A stretch of 64,000 nt of DNA from Marispirochaeta sp963667435 (GCA_963667435.1 OY763414.1:3906001-3970000); one strand, 5' to 3'; positions 43,032 to 51,478 are shown, numbered from the stretch's first letter. The notes: generated by a model not told the origin, from the sequence alone. Numbers and translations are program-made.

Positions 43032-45350
43032 CTACACTCTGAGACCGAAGAACATCTTGGGGAAAATCTCGATATCCTTTCCACTGTCAAACAGCTGAAA
43101 GGTACTGCCCGATCCGCTGTGGAAAGTTTCAGAGAAATTGGTGACCTCCGGAATATACCCTTCCAGGGTAACGCCTCCGAACACTGCAAGGCCGCCGAAC
43201 AGTTCAATGCCAAGGCATGCTCTCAGTGAAGGCCAGATAATCTTCTCTTCGGAATAGTTATAAAACTGTCCGGCCTGCTCGGTCCCGACCTCTCCGGGGA
43301 CCTCCATCTTGGCAGAGAGATCTATGTCTGTGTAAAGGGTTCCCAGGGGAATGTGCAGTCCAAGCCCCAGTCCGGATACCAGCCCTGCCGTGGTGCCGCC
43401 ATCCATGGGTGCACCTCCGTAGAAAACTGTATAGCTGACTCCGGCACCCAACTGATATCCGAAGTAAAGATAGTCCGAATCATCAGTCCAGCCGGAAAGG
43501 TTATGCAGGCCGTTGGAAGATATGTTTATCAGGCCAAGAGCCAGTCCGTCCATGTTTTCGGAAATATTTATTACTCCCACCTGCATTCCGCTGATGTTCT
43601 CTGCAATATTGATGGTTCCAATCTGAATGCCGGAGGTTTCCTCTGCTATGTTCAGCATTCCCGAAGCCTGTACTCCCGAGGTATGTCCGGAGCTTACATT
43701 AAAGAGCCCTGCAGCCTGTACGCCTGAGGTATCGTTGTTGTCAATATTGAACAGTCCTGCTGCCTGTACCCCGGATACTCCGTCGCTGGTAATATTGAAG
43801 AGTCCTGCCGTCTGTACTCCTGTCATTTCGCCCTCGGCTACATTAAACAGACCGGATCCCTGATAGAAGGCTGCATCCCCTCCGGCAATGTTGAATAACC
43901 CTGAACTGGCAGCGCCGATCATGTTGCCTCCGGTTATGGTGAATATTCCTGCACCGGCAAAACCCAGGGTATCTCCACCTGTTATGGAGAAGACTGAGCT
44001 CATTTGGGCACCCTGCATATTCTGAACCTGCATACCGGCCAGCCCGATAGCAAATCCCTCGAGACGATAACTGGTACCCACCAGGTAGAGTCCGAAATTA
44101 TGGATAACCGAGTCTGTTGCCATGGATGGTGGAGTTATAAGGCTGAAACAGTTGTTCAGGTGTTTCAGATCTGCAGGATCAGTGTTGAGATCCCAGTTAA
44201 GTGAGCTGTAGAGATCGCTGCGGATGCCGCCGATTATGCCCTTCGGAGGAGCTGTTGGAAGACCGGCAGTGTAGTAAGGGTATTCTGTATTTCCCCGGCT
44301 TCTGGTTCCTTCCCTGGTCAGGGGGGTGAAATCACCGGGGGTGACTCTGGTACTGTAAGATCCTCGAACAAGTAGATCTGTTTGCATCAGTCTGGTTTCC
44401 GTCTGCAGGGTTGCTGAATAGAGTCCTGCAGGAATTGCCAGGGCCATGGGAATTCCTTTGAGTTTGCGCATTTCCGCTATCAGCCGCCCCTCATTGTCAC
44501 GCAGAAAGAGTCTACCGTCCAGCGCGGCATCAAGTTCAACTACCGCATCAGTGGCACGGAGGTCAGTCAGAATCAGTTCTCCCGCACCTGTAAGCTTTAT
44601 GTCATAGGACGGATGCTGGGGGCCTGCCTGGCTGTTTTCTGTTCTCGCAAGGGTCTCATCAGATGCATAGCTGTACGCTTCGTTAAGGGTGACCTTCGAG
44701 TCCTGACTGGAATCGGCGGCTCCCCGCAGGGCGGAAATCAGGTAGTGGGTAAAGAAGGAGCCTCCTATTGAATCCGATTCCTGGGCGGCTTCATCCTCCG
44801 AGCTTGATGTGAGAAATGCATGTCCCGAAGTCTCCACAGATTCATCCACCAGGAAAGGACTCTTGCGGGTTCCACCTTTAAGCCGTGTAAAGGCTCCTGA
44901 AGAACACGAATCGAGGATGGCAATGTGTACATCCGCATGCACGGAATTGATACTGCTTCTGAGGTCTGAATAATGGTACTTCTCCTCCCCTAACAGAAGA
45001 CCTTCGTCATCGGAGTGGCCTGAGTAGTAGAGAAAAAACTCTATTCTCTTAACGCTGGATTTTATCGCGTCTATGCGTTCCCTGAAAGATGAGAATGCTC
45101 CATCGACTTCTGATTTTGCAGGATCTGACAGCAGTACCGAATCGTAGGGAGCTATTCCACCTATCTCAGTCATAACTTGGGACAGGGTTTCTGCATCCTT
45201 GCGGGCATAAAGAAGATGCTGTCGTTCATTCCCGCCGTTATTGGAGCCTATAAAAAGGGCGAATCTACGCAGAGCTGTCTGGTCAGCGCTGAAGAGATGC
45301 ACCGTGGAGAACATTACTGCCAGTATTATCAGGATTTGTATCTTTTTCAT
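43032..45350 (-). CDS. Exported caspase-like (C14) protease with LA_2272-type surface repeats
   Basis: 772 residues. Signal peptide 1-22. Residues about 28-260 are a caspase/metacaspase p20-like domain: RRFALFIGSNNGG, then the catalytic His112 in FFLYYSGHSDDEG and Cys149 in VHIAILDSCSSGAF, and STS-type SSEDEAAQE. Residues 270-350 are a beta-sandwich linker. From about 430 to 612 some ten to twelve repeats of about 20 residues share a core of SG-[LIM]-[FIL]-N-[IV] (AGLFNI, GVQAAGLFNV, GIQIGTINI), the pattern of LA_2272-family surface proteins of Leptospira. The last 150 residues are glycine/aromatic strands ending EIFPKMFFGLRV, compatible with an outer-membrane barrel. GGGGAG precedes ATG at 6 nt. 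It is third in an ECF sigma/anti-sigma operon. Confidence 0.82.
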   Translation of the reverse strand: MKKIQILIILAVMFSTVHLFSADQTALRRFALFIGSNNGGNERQHLLYARKDAETLSQVMTEIGGIAPYDSVLLSDPAKSEVDGAFSSFRERIDAIKSSVKRIEFFLYYSGHSDDEGLLLGEEKYHYSDLRSSINSVHADVHIAILDSCSSGAFTRLKGGTRKSPFLVDESVETSGHAFLTSSSEDEAAQESDSIGGSFFTHYLISALRGAADSSQDSKVTLNEAYSYASDETLARTENSQAGPQHPSYDIKLTGAGELILTDLRATDAVVELDAALDGRLFLRDNEGRLIAEMRKLKGIPMALAIPAGLYSATLQTETRLMQTDLLVRGSYSTRVTPGDFTPLTREGTRSRGNTEYPYYTAGLPTAPPKGIIGGIRSDLYSSLNWDLNTDPADLKHLNNCFSLITPPSMATDSVIHNFGLYLVGTSYRLEGFAIGLAGMQVQNMQGAQMSSVFSITGGDTLGFAGAGIFTITGGNMIGAASSGLFNIAGGDAAFYQGSGLFNVAEGEMTGVQTAGLFNITSDGVSGVQAAGLFNIDNNDTSGVQAAGLFNVSSGHTSGVQASGMLNIAEETSGIQIGTINIAENISGMQVGVINISENMDGLALGLINISSNGLHNLSGWTDDSDYLYFGYQLGAGVSYTVFYGGAPMDGGTTAGLVSGLGLGLHIPLGTLYTDIDLSAKMEVPGEVGTEQAGQFYNYSEEKIIWPSLRACLGIELFGGLAVFGGVTLEGYIPEVTNFSETFHSGSGSTFQLFDSGKDIEIFPKMFFGLRV

Positions 45351-45369
45351 ATTATTCTCCCCGCTGTCT

Positions 45370-46149
45370 TCAGCGGCTGTTCTTCAGCAGAAGAAGGGAC
45401 TCCTGGCGGAATTGTTCCGGCAGGTGGAATTTATCCGCCCAGAGGCCGGTGCGGCTCATGGCTACACGCTCAGCCTCGCTCATGAGAAGATCCATGGGGA
45501 TCTCCTCATTGCCGCTTATGAAATAGAAGCGTTCAAACCGGGGAGCATTATCAAGCTGGTAGCTGAAGGGCAGGGCATATTCTCCTCCGTTGGCCAGCTG
45601 CTGATCACCGATTACCCCGCCGGGGTGGTGAAGGGTCACTGCACCGCTGCCGTCTATGGAGAGGATAACACCGTAGGCAGCTCCAGCGGCGATATAACTT
45701 ACCTGAAGCAGATCATTTTCATAGACTGTATCTTCGTTTTTCAGTTCTTCTGCTCCGTCGCTTGTCTGTCGGTATACCTTGATTTCCGGCTGCTGGCCTT
45801 TTATGCGTACCCCCATGGCTCCGGCGTCATCACTGAACCTTCGGGTGTTATGAATAGCCGGAAGTCCCACGGCAACGAAAAGTGCTGCAGCTGCAGCCAG
45901 GGGGAGGCCGAGGCGGAACACTCCCTGAATTATGCGGTCCGGCTCTCTTTCCTGCTTATCTGCCCTGGTTTTTATCTGTGCGGATATCTCATGTACAGGA
46001 TAGCGGTGAAGAATCTCGCGGTTGGAAGCCTGAATCTCTGCTATCCGTGCATCAAGATCGCATTCTCTCCGCAGTTCATCCATTTTCTCTTCTGAAAGCT
46101 CTCCCAGAGCTGCCTGTTCTATTAAAATATCCGGAATTGTTCTGCTCAT
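45370..46149 (-). CDS. Membrane anti-sigma-like protein with extracytoplasmic DUF4384-like domain
   Basis: 259 residues. The cytosolic N-terminus (about 1-75) is helical and acidic (LIEQAALGELSEEKMDELRREC), the layout of anti-sigma domains, but without the HxxxCxxC zinc motif. One membrane helix follows at 79-98 (LGLPLAAAAALFVAVGLPAI). The external part (about 105-259) reads IKVYRQTSDGAEELKNEDTVYENDLLQVSYIAAGAAYGVILSIDGSGAVTLHHP, which fits DUF4384-type beta domains often found with caspases. It starts 4 nt after the sigma gene with AGGAGG 9 nt before ATG, and ends 19 nt before the caspase gene. It most likely holds the sigma factor inactive until a signal arrives (inference). Confidence 0.7.
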   Translation of the reverse strand: MSRTIPDILIEQAALGELSEEKMDELRRECDLDARIAEIQASNREILHRYPVHEISAQIKTRADKQEREPDRIIQGVFRLGLPLAAAAALFVAVGLPAIHNTRRFSDDAGAMGVRIKGQQPEIKVYRQTSDGAEELKNEDTVYENDLLQVSYIAAGAAYGVILSIDGSGAVTLHHPGGVIGDQQLANGGEYALPFSYQLDNAPRFERFYFISGNEEIPMDLLMSEAERVAMSRTGLWADKFHLPEQFRQESLLLLKNSR

Positions 46150-46153
46150 GGAT

Positions 46154-46693
46154 TCATACCTCCTTCAGGGCAAGGCCCCTGCTCCGTAGAGACCGCAGTC
46201 GTTTGCGCACTCCCGACACGGAAAGTCCCACCTTTTCTGCGGTCTCCTCCAGGGTCAGCCGATCTACGTAGTGCATAACGGCAATTGTGCGGGTTGACTC
46301 TTTTTCTGTACGGAACAGCCGGTCAAGAAAATGGGAGGTCAGGGCCAGGGATTCTGGATCGTCCGATCCTGCAACCTGAGAAAGTACTTCGTCATCCATG
46401 AGAAAGGGAGTTCGCTTATTCTTTCTCATGGCATTCAGGCAGATGTTGGTGGCAATTGTATACAACAGGCTTGAAGGGGCCCGGGCATCGAGTTCCTTCT
46501 TTTTTCTGAGAACCTGAATAAAAGTATCCTGCATTGCGTCCATGGCTGCCTCTTCATCTCTCAGAAGAGATCTGCATCGCCGCAGCACCATCGGTCCGTA
46601 GGTGCTGTACAGGTTTTCTACATCTACTGCCACATTTAATATCCCTGTTTCCGTCTTCGTGACGGCTGTTCCTGTTTCTGTAGTATGTAACAA
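46154..46693 (-). CDS. ECF-type RNA polymerase sigma factor
   Basis: 179 residues if started at TTG 46693; a GTG at 46633 with AGGG upstream gives a more typical 159 residues beginning VAVDVENLYSTYG. Region 2 (YSTYGPMVLRRCRSLLRDEEAAMDAMQDTFIQVLRKKKEL, TIATNICLNAMRKNK) and region 4 (RTIAVMHYVDRLTLEETAEKVGLSVSGVRKRLRSLR) are both complete, with no region 1 or 3, as in extracytoplasmic-function sigmas. It is the first gene of sigma, anti-sigma, caspase. Promoters in this class are usually self-activated; no clear ECF motif was found upstream. Confidence 0.9.
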   Translation of the reverse strand: MLHTTETGTAVTKTETGILNVAVDVENLYSTYGPMVLRRCRSLLRDEEAAMDAMQDTFIQVLRKKKELDARAPSSLLYTIATNICLNAMRKNKRTPFLMDDEVLSQVAGSDDPESLALTSHFLDRLFRTEKESTRTIAVMHYVDRLTLEETAEKVGLSVSGVRKRLRSLRSRGLALKEV

Positions 46694-46720
46694 CCGGAAG
46701 AAGGGAAACTGTTACCCTCT

Positions 46721-46750
46721 TTACAGAAGGGGTATCAGGACTCGTATAAT
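46721..46750 (+). promoter_or_regulatory. Promoter of birA, inside a dyad shared with the sigma gene
   Basis: TTACAG (46721-46726), 18-nt spacer, perfect TATAAT (46745-46750); birA ATG is 14 nt past the -10 box. An inverted repeat TACCC (46713-46717) / GGGTA (46730-46734) brackets the -35 box and lies in the divergent upstream region of the ECF gene, so one protein could act on both. Confidence 0.6.
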
Positions 46751-46764
46751 AAGACGAAGTCCTT

Positions 46765-47523
46765 ATGCAGAAATTACCTTTTACCAACCCATTTTTCAAT
46801 GCCCCGATCTATTTTCTGACAGAGACTGTCTCCACCATGGATGATGCAGCTGCGATGATCAGGGAAAATCCGGTTTCCGGATCGGTTATTACTGCCGCGT
46901 TTCAGAGTGGTGGTCGCGGGAGAGGTGCAAATCGTGTCTGGCAGGCATCGCCTGGGGATAATCTGCTTTTTACCCTGATACTGCATAAAGATGATCTTTT
47001 CGGATTTTCCACCGGTCTTTCTCTGCGTTTCGGCCTTGGTCTCTCTTTCTGCCTGGAGGAAGATTTCGGCCTTGGTCCCCGTATCAAATGGCCGAACGAT
47101 CTGCTTGTGGGAGGCGGAAAAATTGCCGGAATTCTCTGTCAGGGCAGGGGCGACTGGTTTCTTGCCGGCATGGGTATAAATCTTGCACCTGTGGAAGGTT
47201 CCGGCTTTCGTCGACAGCCTGTTTCTCTGGAAGAAGCTGCAGGCAGAAAGATAAGCCCGGAAGAAATGCTGAAACTTCTTCTTCCCCGGCTTCATCAGGG
47301 GCTTGCCCGAACGGACTGGAAAGATGCGGTTGAAATGCGTCTCTATGGATTTGGGGAGTCTGTAACGGTTGCTGCCGGAACTGTTGACCACTGGCAGGAG
47401 TATCGCGCCCGTCTTGCCGGACTGGACCAGGACGGTGCCTTGCTGCTTGAGGCTCCGGGGAAAGGGCTGCATTCTCTTTATGCCGGAGAGATTACTGCTT
47501 ATGGGGCTGAAGGGTCCCGCTGA
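46765..47523 (+). CDS. birA: Biotin--[acetyl-CoA-carboxylase] ligase
   Basis: 252 residues, catalytic and C-terminal domains only; the N-terminal winged helix of repressor-type BirA is absent, so it should not act as a repressor. It activates biotin as biotinyl-AMP and joins it to the carrier protein of biotin enzymes. Motifs: FLTETVSTMDDA, FQSGGRGRGANRVWQA (the GRGRxG loop), IKWPNDLLVGGGKIAGIL (catalytic Lys) and GMGINLAP. The final 32 nt overlap the convergent gene. No Shine-Dalgarno sequence precedes the ATG. Confidence 0.94.
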   Translation: MQKLPFTNPFFNAPIYFLTETVSTMDDAAAMIRENPVSGSVITAAFQSGGRGRGANRVWQASPGDNLLFTLILHKDDLFGFSTGLSLRFGLGLSFCLEEDFGLGPRIKWPNDLLVGGGKIAGILCQGRGDWFLAGMGINLAPVEGSGFRRQPVSLEEAAGRKISPEEMLKLLLPRLHQGLARTDWKDAVEMRLYGFGESVTVAAGTVDHWQEYRARLAGLDQDGALLLEAPGKGLHSLYAGEITAYGAEGSR

Positions 47524-49105
47524 ATATACGGTGGGGTTCTATATAGGGTTTCAGACTGGACAGGCTGATCTCTTTCCTTTCTTCTACATCAAGAACGATA
47601 CTGAACTGTTCCTTTATGCCCGACAGGGTCCTGCCCGCTATGGGAGCGTAGCTGCCCCAGGGGTTAAGGTAGAGCCGTCCGCTTCGCAGGGAAACCTGCA
47701 GTTCCTGCAATGACTGATTATTTTCGCTGTAGCTGAGAGAAAAGCTGCCGCCGGCTGCGGGAAAACGGAAGCGGCTGCCGGTAAGCAGGTATTCTCCGGG
47801 TTCGGTAAATCTGCAGTTCCCCTTTTCTCCGTCGGGATATAGTGTTTCTGCACTGTAACTGGTTCCTCCTGCCGGTTTTGCCAGGGGAATTTCCATAAAC
47901 CCGAATGAGTCGATTACAATATCAGGATCTTCAATGCGGGGATACTCAATAAAGAAGGAAACACACAGCCGGGTATCTCCGGAGACAAAGAAGAAATCCC
48001 TGGTTATCCTCGCGGGTGAACTGAAGGCAGGAGAGTTGAAGGTAAGGGTATCCCTTAACCCCCGGGCGGGATAATCATCAAATGAGAATGTTCCTATCCT
48101 GCGGACTGAACAGAGACGGTGAGCCGGCTGCTGTCCGGAGCTGCAGTGTATAAATGCTTTTGCCGGTCCGTTTACCTGGGGACGCTTCTTGTCTGTATAG
48201 AGGCTGGCAAGATCTCCCTTGTTGAATACTGCTCCGGTGTCCCCCTCGTACATATAGACTTCACCGGGCATATTGGCAATAAGATCCCGATGAATACCTT
48301 CCATCTCATTTTCTACATGAGGATTCAGCGGGTCTGCGCCTGCAAGCAGTTTTATTCTGACATCTTCCGGGCTCTCCCAGGGGATAATCCTTTTCTGTCT
48401 GGAAACAGGATCCCAGCTGAACCCTGTAGATGTAATCCGGACAGGAAAGGCTCCTGGAAGCTCAACATCTCCGGTTTCCTCTGTATCAAGCAGTTTCGAC
48501 TGTTCCAGAAGCTGAACGCGAAGTGATGCCGTTGTCAGTGAGATGAGGCGCAGAATATCTTCTGCCCTGTCTGCCTGAAGATTGCTCACCAGGATAACCG
48601 CAGGACCTTCTTCCTGCCGTGTTCTTCGACGGAGTTCTTTCAATTGCTGTTTCAGAACCGGTTTTTCCCATATTTCCAATGATTCTCCGTTCAGTTCCAG
48701 CAGCGGCAGGCGGGTGTTCTCTCTGCCTCCATAGATACCGAGTGTATTCCTGTGGAGAAGAAGAATCCTGCTTCTTTTATTGTAGATTTCCCGCACGCTT
48801 CGGCGACAGAGGTCGGGTATCCGTGGGAATAGCCACGGCAGGGAATCACCGTGGTTGTCGGCATGATTGATATGAATCTCAGTTTCAATCTCTGCTTCGG
48901 TCAGCAGGGGATGGGGAATTCCTGCTCTACCGCTGCTGATGAAGCTGCTTATACCTGCTGCTCCGGCGAGTGTATCCGGTATATTCCAGATTAACGGTAT
49001 ACCGGTTTTATCTGCAGCTGACTGTAGTCCTGCTGCATAGTCACGCCGGGAATCAGATGCGCTGTCAATGCGGAGAATTATTGCACAGGAGAAAGAAAAC
49101 CCCAT
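47492..49105 (-). CDS. Hypothetical protein with deacetylase-like N-terminus
   Basis: 537 residues from ATG 49105; the frame extends 45 codons further to a TTG but the extra part looks random. I do not recognise the family. The N-terminal 100 residues (IILRIDSASDSRRDYAAGLQSAADKTGIPLIWNIPD, and an INHADNHGDSLPW segment with clustered His and Asp) faintly recall NodB polysaccharide deacetylases, where an Asp-Asp and an HxxxH bind metal. The rest is beta-rich with repeated short strands and no membrane segment or signal. It lies between birA (convergent, overlapping by 32 nt) and groEL (divergent). Confidence 0.55.
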   Translation of the reverse strand: MGFSFSCAIILRIDSASDSRRDYAAGLQSAADKTGIPLIWNIPDTLAGAAGISSFISSGRAGIPHPLLTEAEIETEIHINHADNHGDSLPWLFPRIPDLCRRSVREIYNKRSRILLLHRNTLGIYGGRENTRLPLLELNGESLEIWEKPVLKQQLKELRRRTRQEEGPAVILVSNLQADRAEDILRLISLTTASLRVQLLEQSKLLDTEETGDVELPGAFPVRITSTGFSWDPVSRQKRIIPWESPEDVRIKLLAGADPLNPHVENEMEGIHRDLIANMPGEVYMYEGDTGAVFNKGDLASLYTDKKRPQVNGPAKAFIHCSSGQQPAHRLCSVRRIGTFSFDDYPARGLRDTLTFNSPAFSSPARITRDFFFVSGDTRLCVSFFIEYPRIEDPDIVIDSFGFMEIPLAKPAGGTSYSAETLYPDGEKGNCRFTEPGEYLLTGSRFRFPAAGGSFSLSYSENNQSLQELQVSLRSGRLYLNPWGSYAPIAGRTLSGIKEQFSIVLDVEERKEISLSSLKPYIEPHRIFSGTLQPHKQ

Positions 49106-49185
49106 CTTCACATCTTTATCTGTCCCGAAAGGCTGAAATAAGTCAAGGGATGGAGAAAAAAAGGGTAAATATTGGGTGGGATTGG

Positions 49186-49214
49186 TTGATGAAAGTATTG
49201 AGAATTTGTATCTT
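49186..49214 (+). promoter_or_regulatory. Promoter of groEL
   Basis: TTGATG (49186-49191), 17-nt spacer, TATCTT (49209-49214), giving a leader of about 50 nt with GGAGAGG ahead of the start codon. No CIRCE inverted repeat (TTAGCACTC-N9-GAGTGCTAA) is present between 49106 and 49273. Confidence 0.5.
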
Positions 49215-49273
49215 CTATGCAATTCCGACGCAAATAACAATTTACCACTGTTTTAGGAGAGGTATTAAAAGAA

Positions 49274-50938
49274 ATGGCTAAGCAATTACAATTCAATGAA
49301 GAGGCTCGCCGCGCACTGCTCAAGGGCGTGGAAAAACTTGCCAGCGCCGTTAAGGTGACTCTCGGACCCAAGGGACGCAATGTACTTCTGGATAAGAAGT
49401 TCGGTGCTCCCACGGTAACAAAAGATGGTGTTTCCGTTGCTAAAGAGATTGAACTTGAAGATCCCTTTGAAAATATGGGTGCCCAGCTTCTCAAGGAAGT
49501 AGCAACCAAAACCAATGATGTAGCCGGAGATGGAACCACCACTGCCACAGTACTCGCATACTCTATCTGTAAAGAGGGGCTGAAAAGTGTTGCCGCAGGT
49601 ATCAACCCCATGGGTATCAAGCGCGGTATCGACAAAGCTGTTGAGGTTGCTGTTGAGGAGATCCGCAAGGCTGCAAAAGATATCAAGGACAAGGAAGAGA
49701 TTGCACAGGTTGCAGCAATTTCCGCCAATAATGACCGTGAGATCGGTGATGAAATTGCAAACGCAATGGAGAAGGTCGGCAAAGACGGAGTTATTACTGT
49801 AGAAGAGTCTAAAACCATCGAATCCAACACCGATTTCGTAGAAGGTATGCAGTTTGACCGGGGATATCTTTCTCCCTACTTTGCCACTAACCGCGACAAC
49901 ATGACAGCGATCCTGGATGATCCTTTCATTCTTATTTATGACAAGAAAATCTCCAGCATGAAGGATCTTCTTCCCGTGCTTGAGAAGGTTGCCCAGGCAA
50001 GTAAACCCATTCTTATTATTGCTGAGGATGTTGAGGGTGAAGCCCTTGCAACTCTGGTTGTGAATACCATCCGCGGAACTCTTAACGCTGTTGCAGTCAA
50101 GGCTCCCGGCTTCGGTGATCGTCGCAAGGCAATGCTTGAGGATATTGCCATTCTTACCGGTGGACAGGTTATCTCTGAAGAGCTTGGTCTTAAACTTGAA
50201 GGCGTTGAGCTGGATCAGCTCGGCCGGGCAAAGAGCATCAAGGTCGAAAAAGAGAATACTACCGTTATTAACGGTGAGGGCAAGGCATCGGATATCAAGG
50301 ACCGGATCGCACAGATCAAGGCACAGATTGAAGATACCACTTCCGACTACGATCGGGAAAAACTGCAGGAACGGCTGGCGAAGCTTGCCGGTGGTGTTGC
50401 GGTTATTAATGTAGGTGCTGCTACCGAAGTTGAGCTGAAAGAAAAGAAACACCGGGTTGAAGATGCACTTTCTGCAACTCGTGCCGCAATCGAAGAGGGA
50501 GTTATCCCCGGAGGCGGACTTACCCTTATTCAGGCTGTTGCTGTTCTTGAAAAAGCGGACATTTCCTCCTACACCGAAGAGGAAAAGGTTGGTTTCAAGA
50601 TTGTAACCCGTGCTCTTGAAGAGCCTATCCGCCAGATTGCAGGAAACTGTGGACTTGATGGATCCATCGTTGCTGAAAAAGCAAAACATGAGAAGAAGGG
50701 AATCGGTTTCAACGCTGCCACTATGGAGTGGATGGACATGATCAAGGCCGGAATCATCGATCCTGCCAAGGTTACCCGCTCTGCACTGCAGAACGCGGCG
50801 TCAATTGCGTCTCTTCTGCTCACCACTGAAGCAACCATTACTGATCTTCCTGAACCCGAAGGTGCGGGCGCTCCTGCTCCCGGAATGGGTGGTATGGGAG
50901 GAATGGGCGGCATGGGCGGCATGGGCGGCATGATGTAG
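49274..50938 (+). CDS. groL: 60-kDa chaperonin GroEL
   Basis: 554 residues. Forms the tetradecameric folding chamber. The sequence is canonical: KVTLGPKGRNVLLDKKFGAPTVTKDGVSVAKEIEL, the catalytic region DVAGDGTTTATVLA with the ATP-hydrolysis Asp, and IEEGVIPGGGLTLIQA. The C-terminal tail is a GGM repeat (GMGGMGGMGGMGGMM) as in E. coli, which lines the cavity. The usual groES partner is not upstream or downstream; the next gene is a small unrelated protein. A strong terminator follows. Confidence 0.98.
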   Translation: MAKQLQFNEEARRALLKGVEKLASAVKVTLGPKGRNVLLDKKFGAPTVTKDGVSVAKEIELEDPFENMGAQLLKEVATKTNDVAGDGTTTATVLAYSICKEGLKSVAAGINPMGIKRGIDKAVEVAVEEIRKAAKDIKDKEEIAQVAAISANNDREIGDEIANAMEKVGKDGVITVEESKTIESNTDFVEGMQFDRGYLSPYFATNRDNMTAILDDPFILIYDKKISSMKDLLPVLEKVAQASKPILIIAEDVEGEALATLVVNTIRGTLNAVAVKAPGFGDRRKAMLEDIAILTGGQVISEELGLKLEGVELDQLGRAKSIKVEKENTTVINGEGKASDIKDRIAQIKAQIEDTTSDYDREKLQERLAKLAGGVAVINVGAATEVELKEKKHRVEDALSATRAAIEEGVIPGGGLTLIQAVAVLEKADISSYTEEEKVGFKIVTRALEEPIRQIAGNCGLDGSIVAEKAKHEKKGIGFNAATMEWMDMIKAGIIDPAKVTRSALQNAASIASLLLTTEATITDLPEPEGAGAPAPGMGGMGGMGGMGGMGGMM

Positions 50939-50965
50939 CCCTGCGCTTTTAGCAGAATATTCCTG

Positions 50966-50995
50966 ACGGCCCCCCTCTTGGCGGGGCCGTTTTTT
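50966..50995 (+). terminator. Rho-independent terminator after groEL
   Basis: ACGGCCCC (50966-50973) pairs with GGGGCCGT (50983-50990), then TTTTT. It sits 28 nt past the groEL stop. Confidence 0.88.
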
Positions 50996-51028
50996 GTCTG
51001 TAGACTTGCTTTTGAAAGGAGAATGCGC

Positions 51029-51325
51029 ATGAAACGGGGTGAAATTATTTTTACTATCGGCTATTCCGGGAACACGGCTATTATTGACGGTAAAGCTCTG
51101 ATGCAGCATGGTTCCCTCGATACTGCCGGGTTGCTTGAAAAGGGGCTGTATAAGCAGGCTCTGGCGTCGGCTTATGTATCGGAGAATCCTGAAGAAGCCA
51201 GGCTTGTGCTAACTGAGTATAATCGTGCTGCCGGTACCTCCTTCGATGCTCCGGAACAGCTGGAGCGGGTTTTCGGACTGGTTCGTACGGTTGCAGAGGA
51301 TGTTAAGCCGCGGATTCTCAGATAG
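51029..51325 (+). CDS. Small hypothetical protein downstream of groEL
   Basis: 98 residues from ATG 51029, which has AAGGAG 7-8 nt upstream; an ATG at 51023 is too close to that site. The N-terminus is strand-like (GEIIFTIGYSGNTAIID), then a helical region (TAGLLEKGLYKQALASAYVSENPEEARLVLTEYNRAAG) that reads like one TPR-style hairpin. No signal or membrane segment. I do not recognise the family. The strong ribosome site and codon use like its neighbours indicate a real gene. The groEL terminator upstream suggests it has its own promoter or is read at low level. Confidence 0.65.
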   Translation: MKRGEIIFTIGYSGNTAIIDGKALMQHGSLDTAGLLEKGLYKQALASAYVSENPEEARLVLTEYNRAAGTSFDAPEQLERVFGLVRTVAEDVKPRILR

Positions 51326-51478
51326 AACCTGACTGTCTGTAAACTTCCTCAATGTAAGAGCTTGCGGTTTTGCTCTGTACATCGGCGCCGGAGTGGTTGA
51401 AAACTCTTTTACCTTGACCGCATTTACTTATTCATGTTACGTTTTTGCAATCCCATGATATAGAGGTATGTGATAATA

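Noticed and set aside
43500..44100. Direct DNA repeats in the caspase gene as a mobile or CRISPR element
   Set aside because: They encode the LA_2272-type protein repeats and are explained by the coding sequence.
49106..49273. CIRCE element before groEL
   Set aside because: No TTAGCACTC/GAGTGCTAA inverted repeat is present on either strand.
49286..50689. 467-codon open frame antisense to groEL
   Set aside because: It is a shadow of the highly biased groEL codon use; cysteine- and phenylalanine-rich with no domain or ribosome site.
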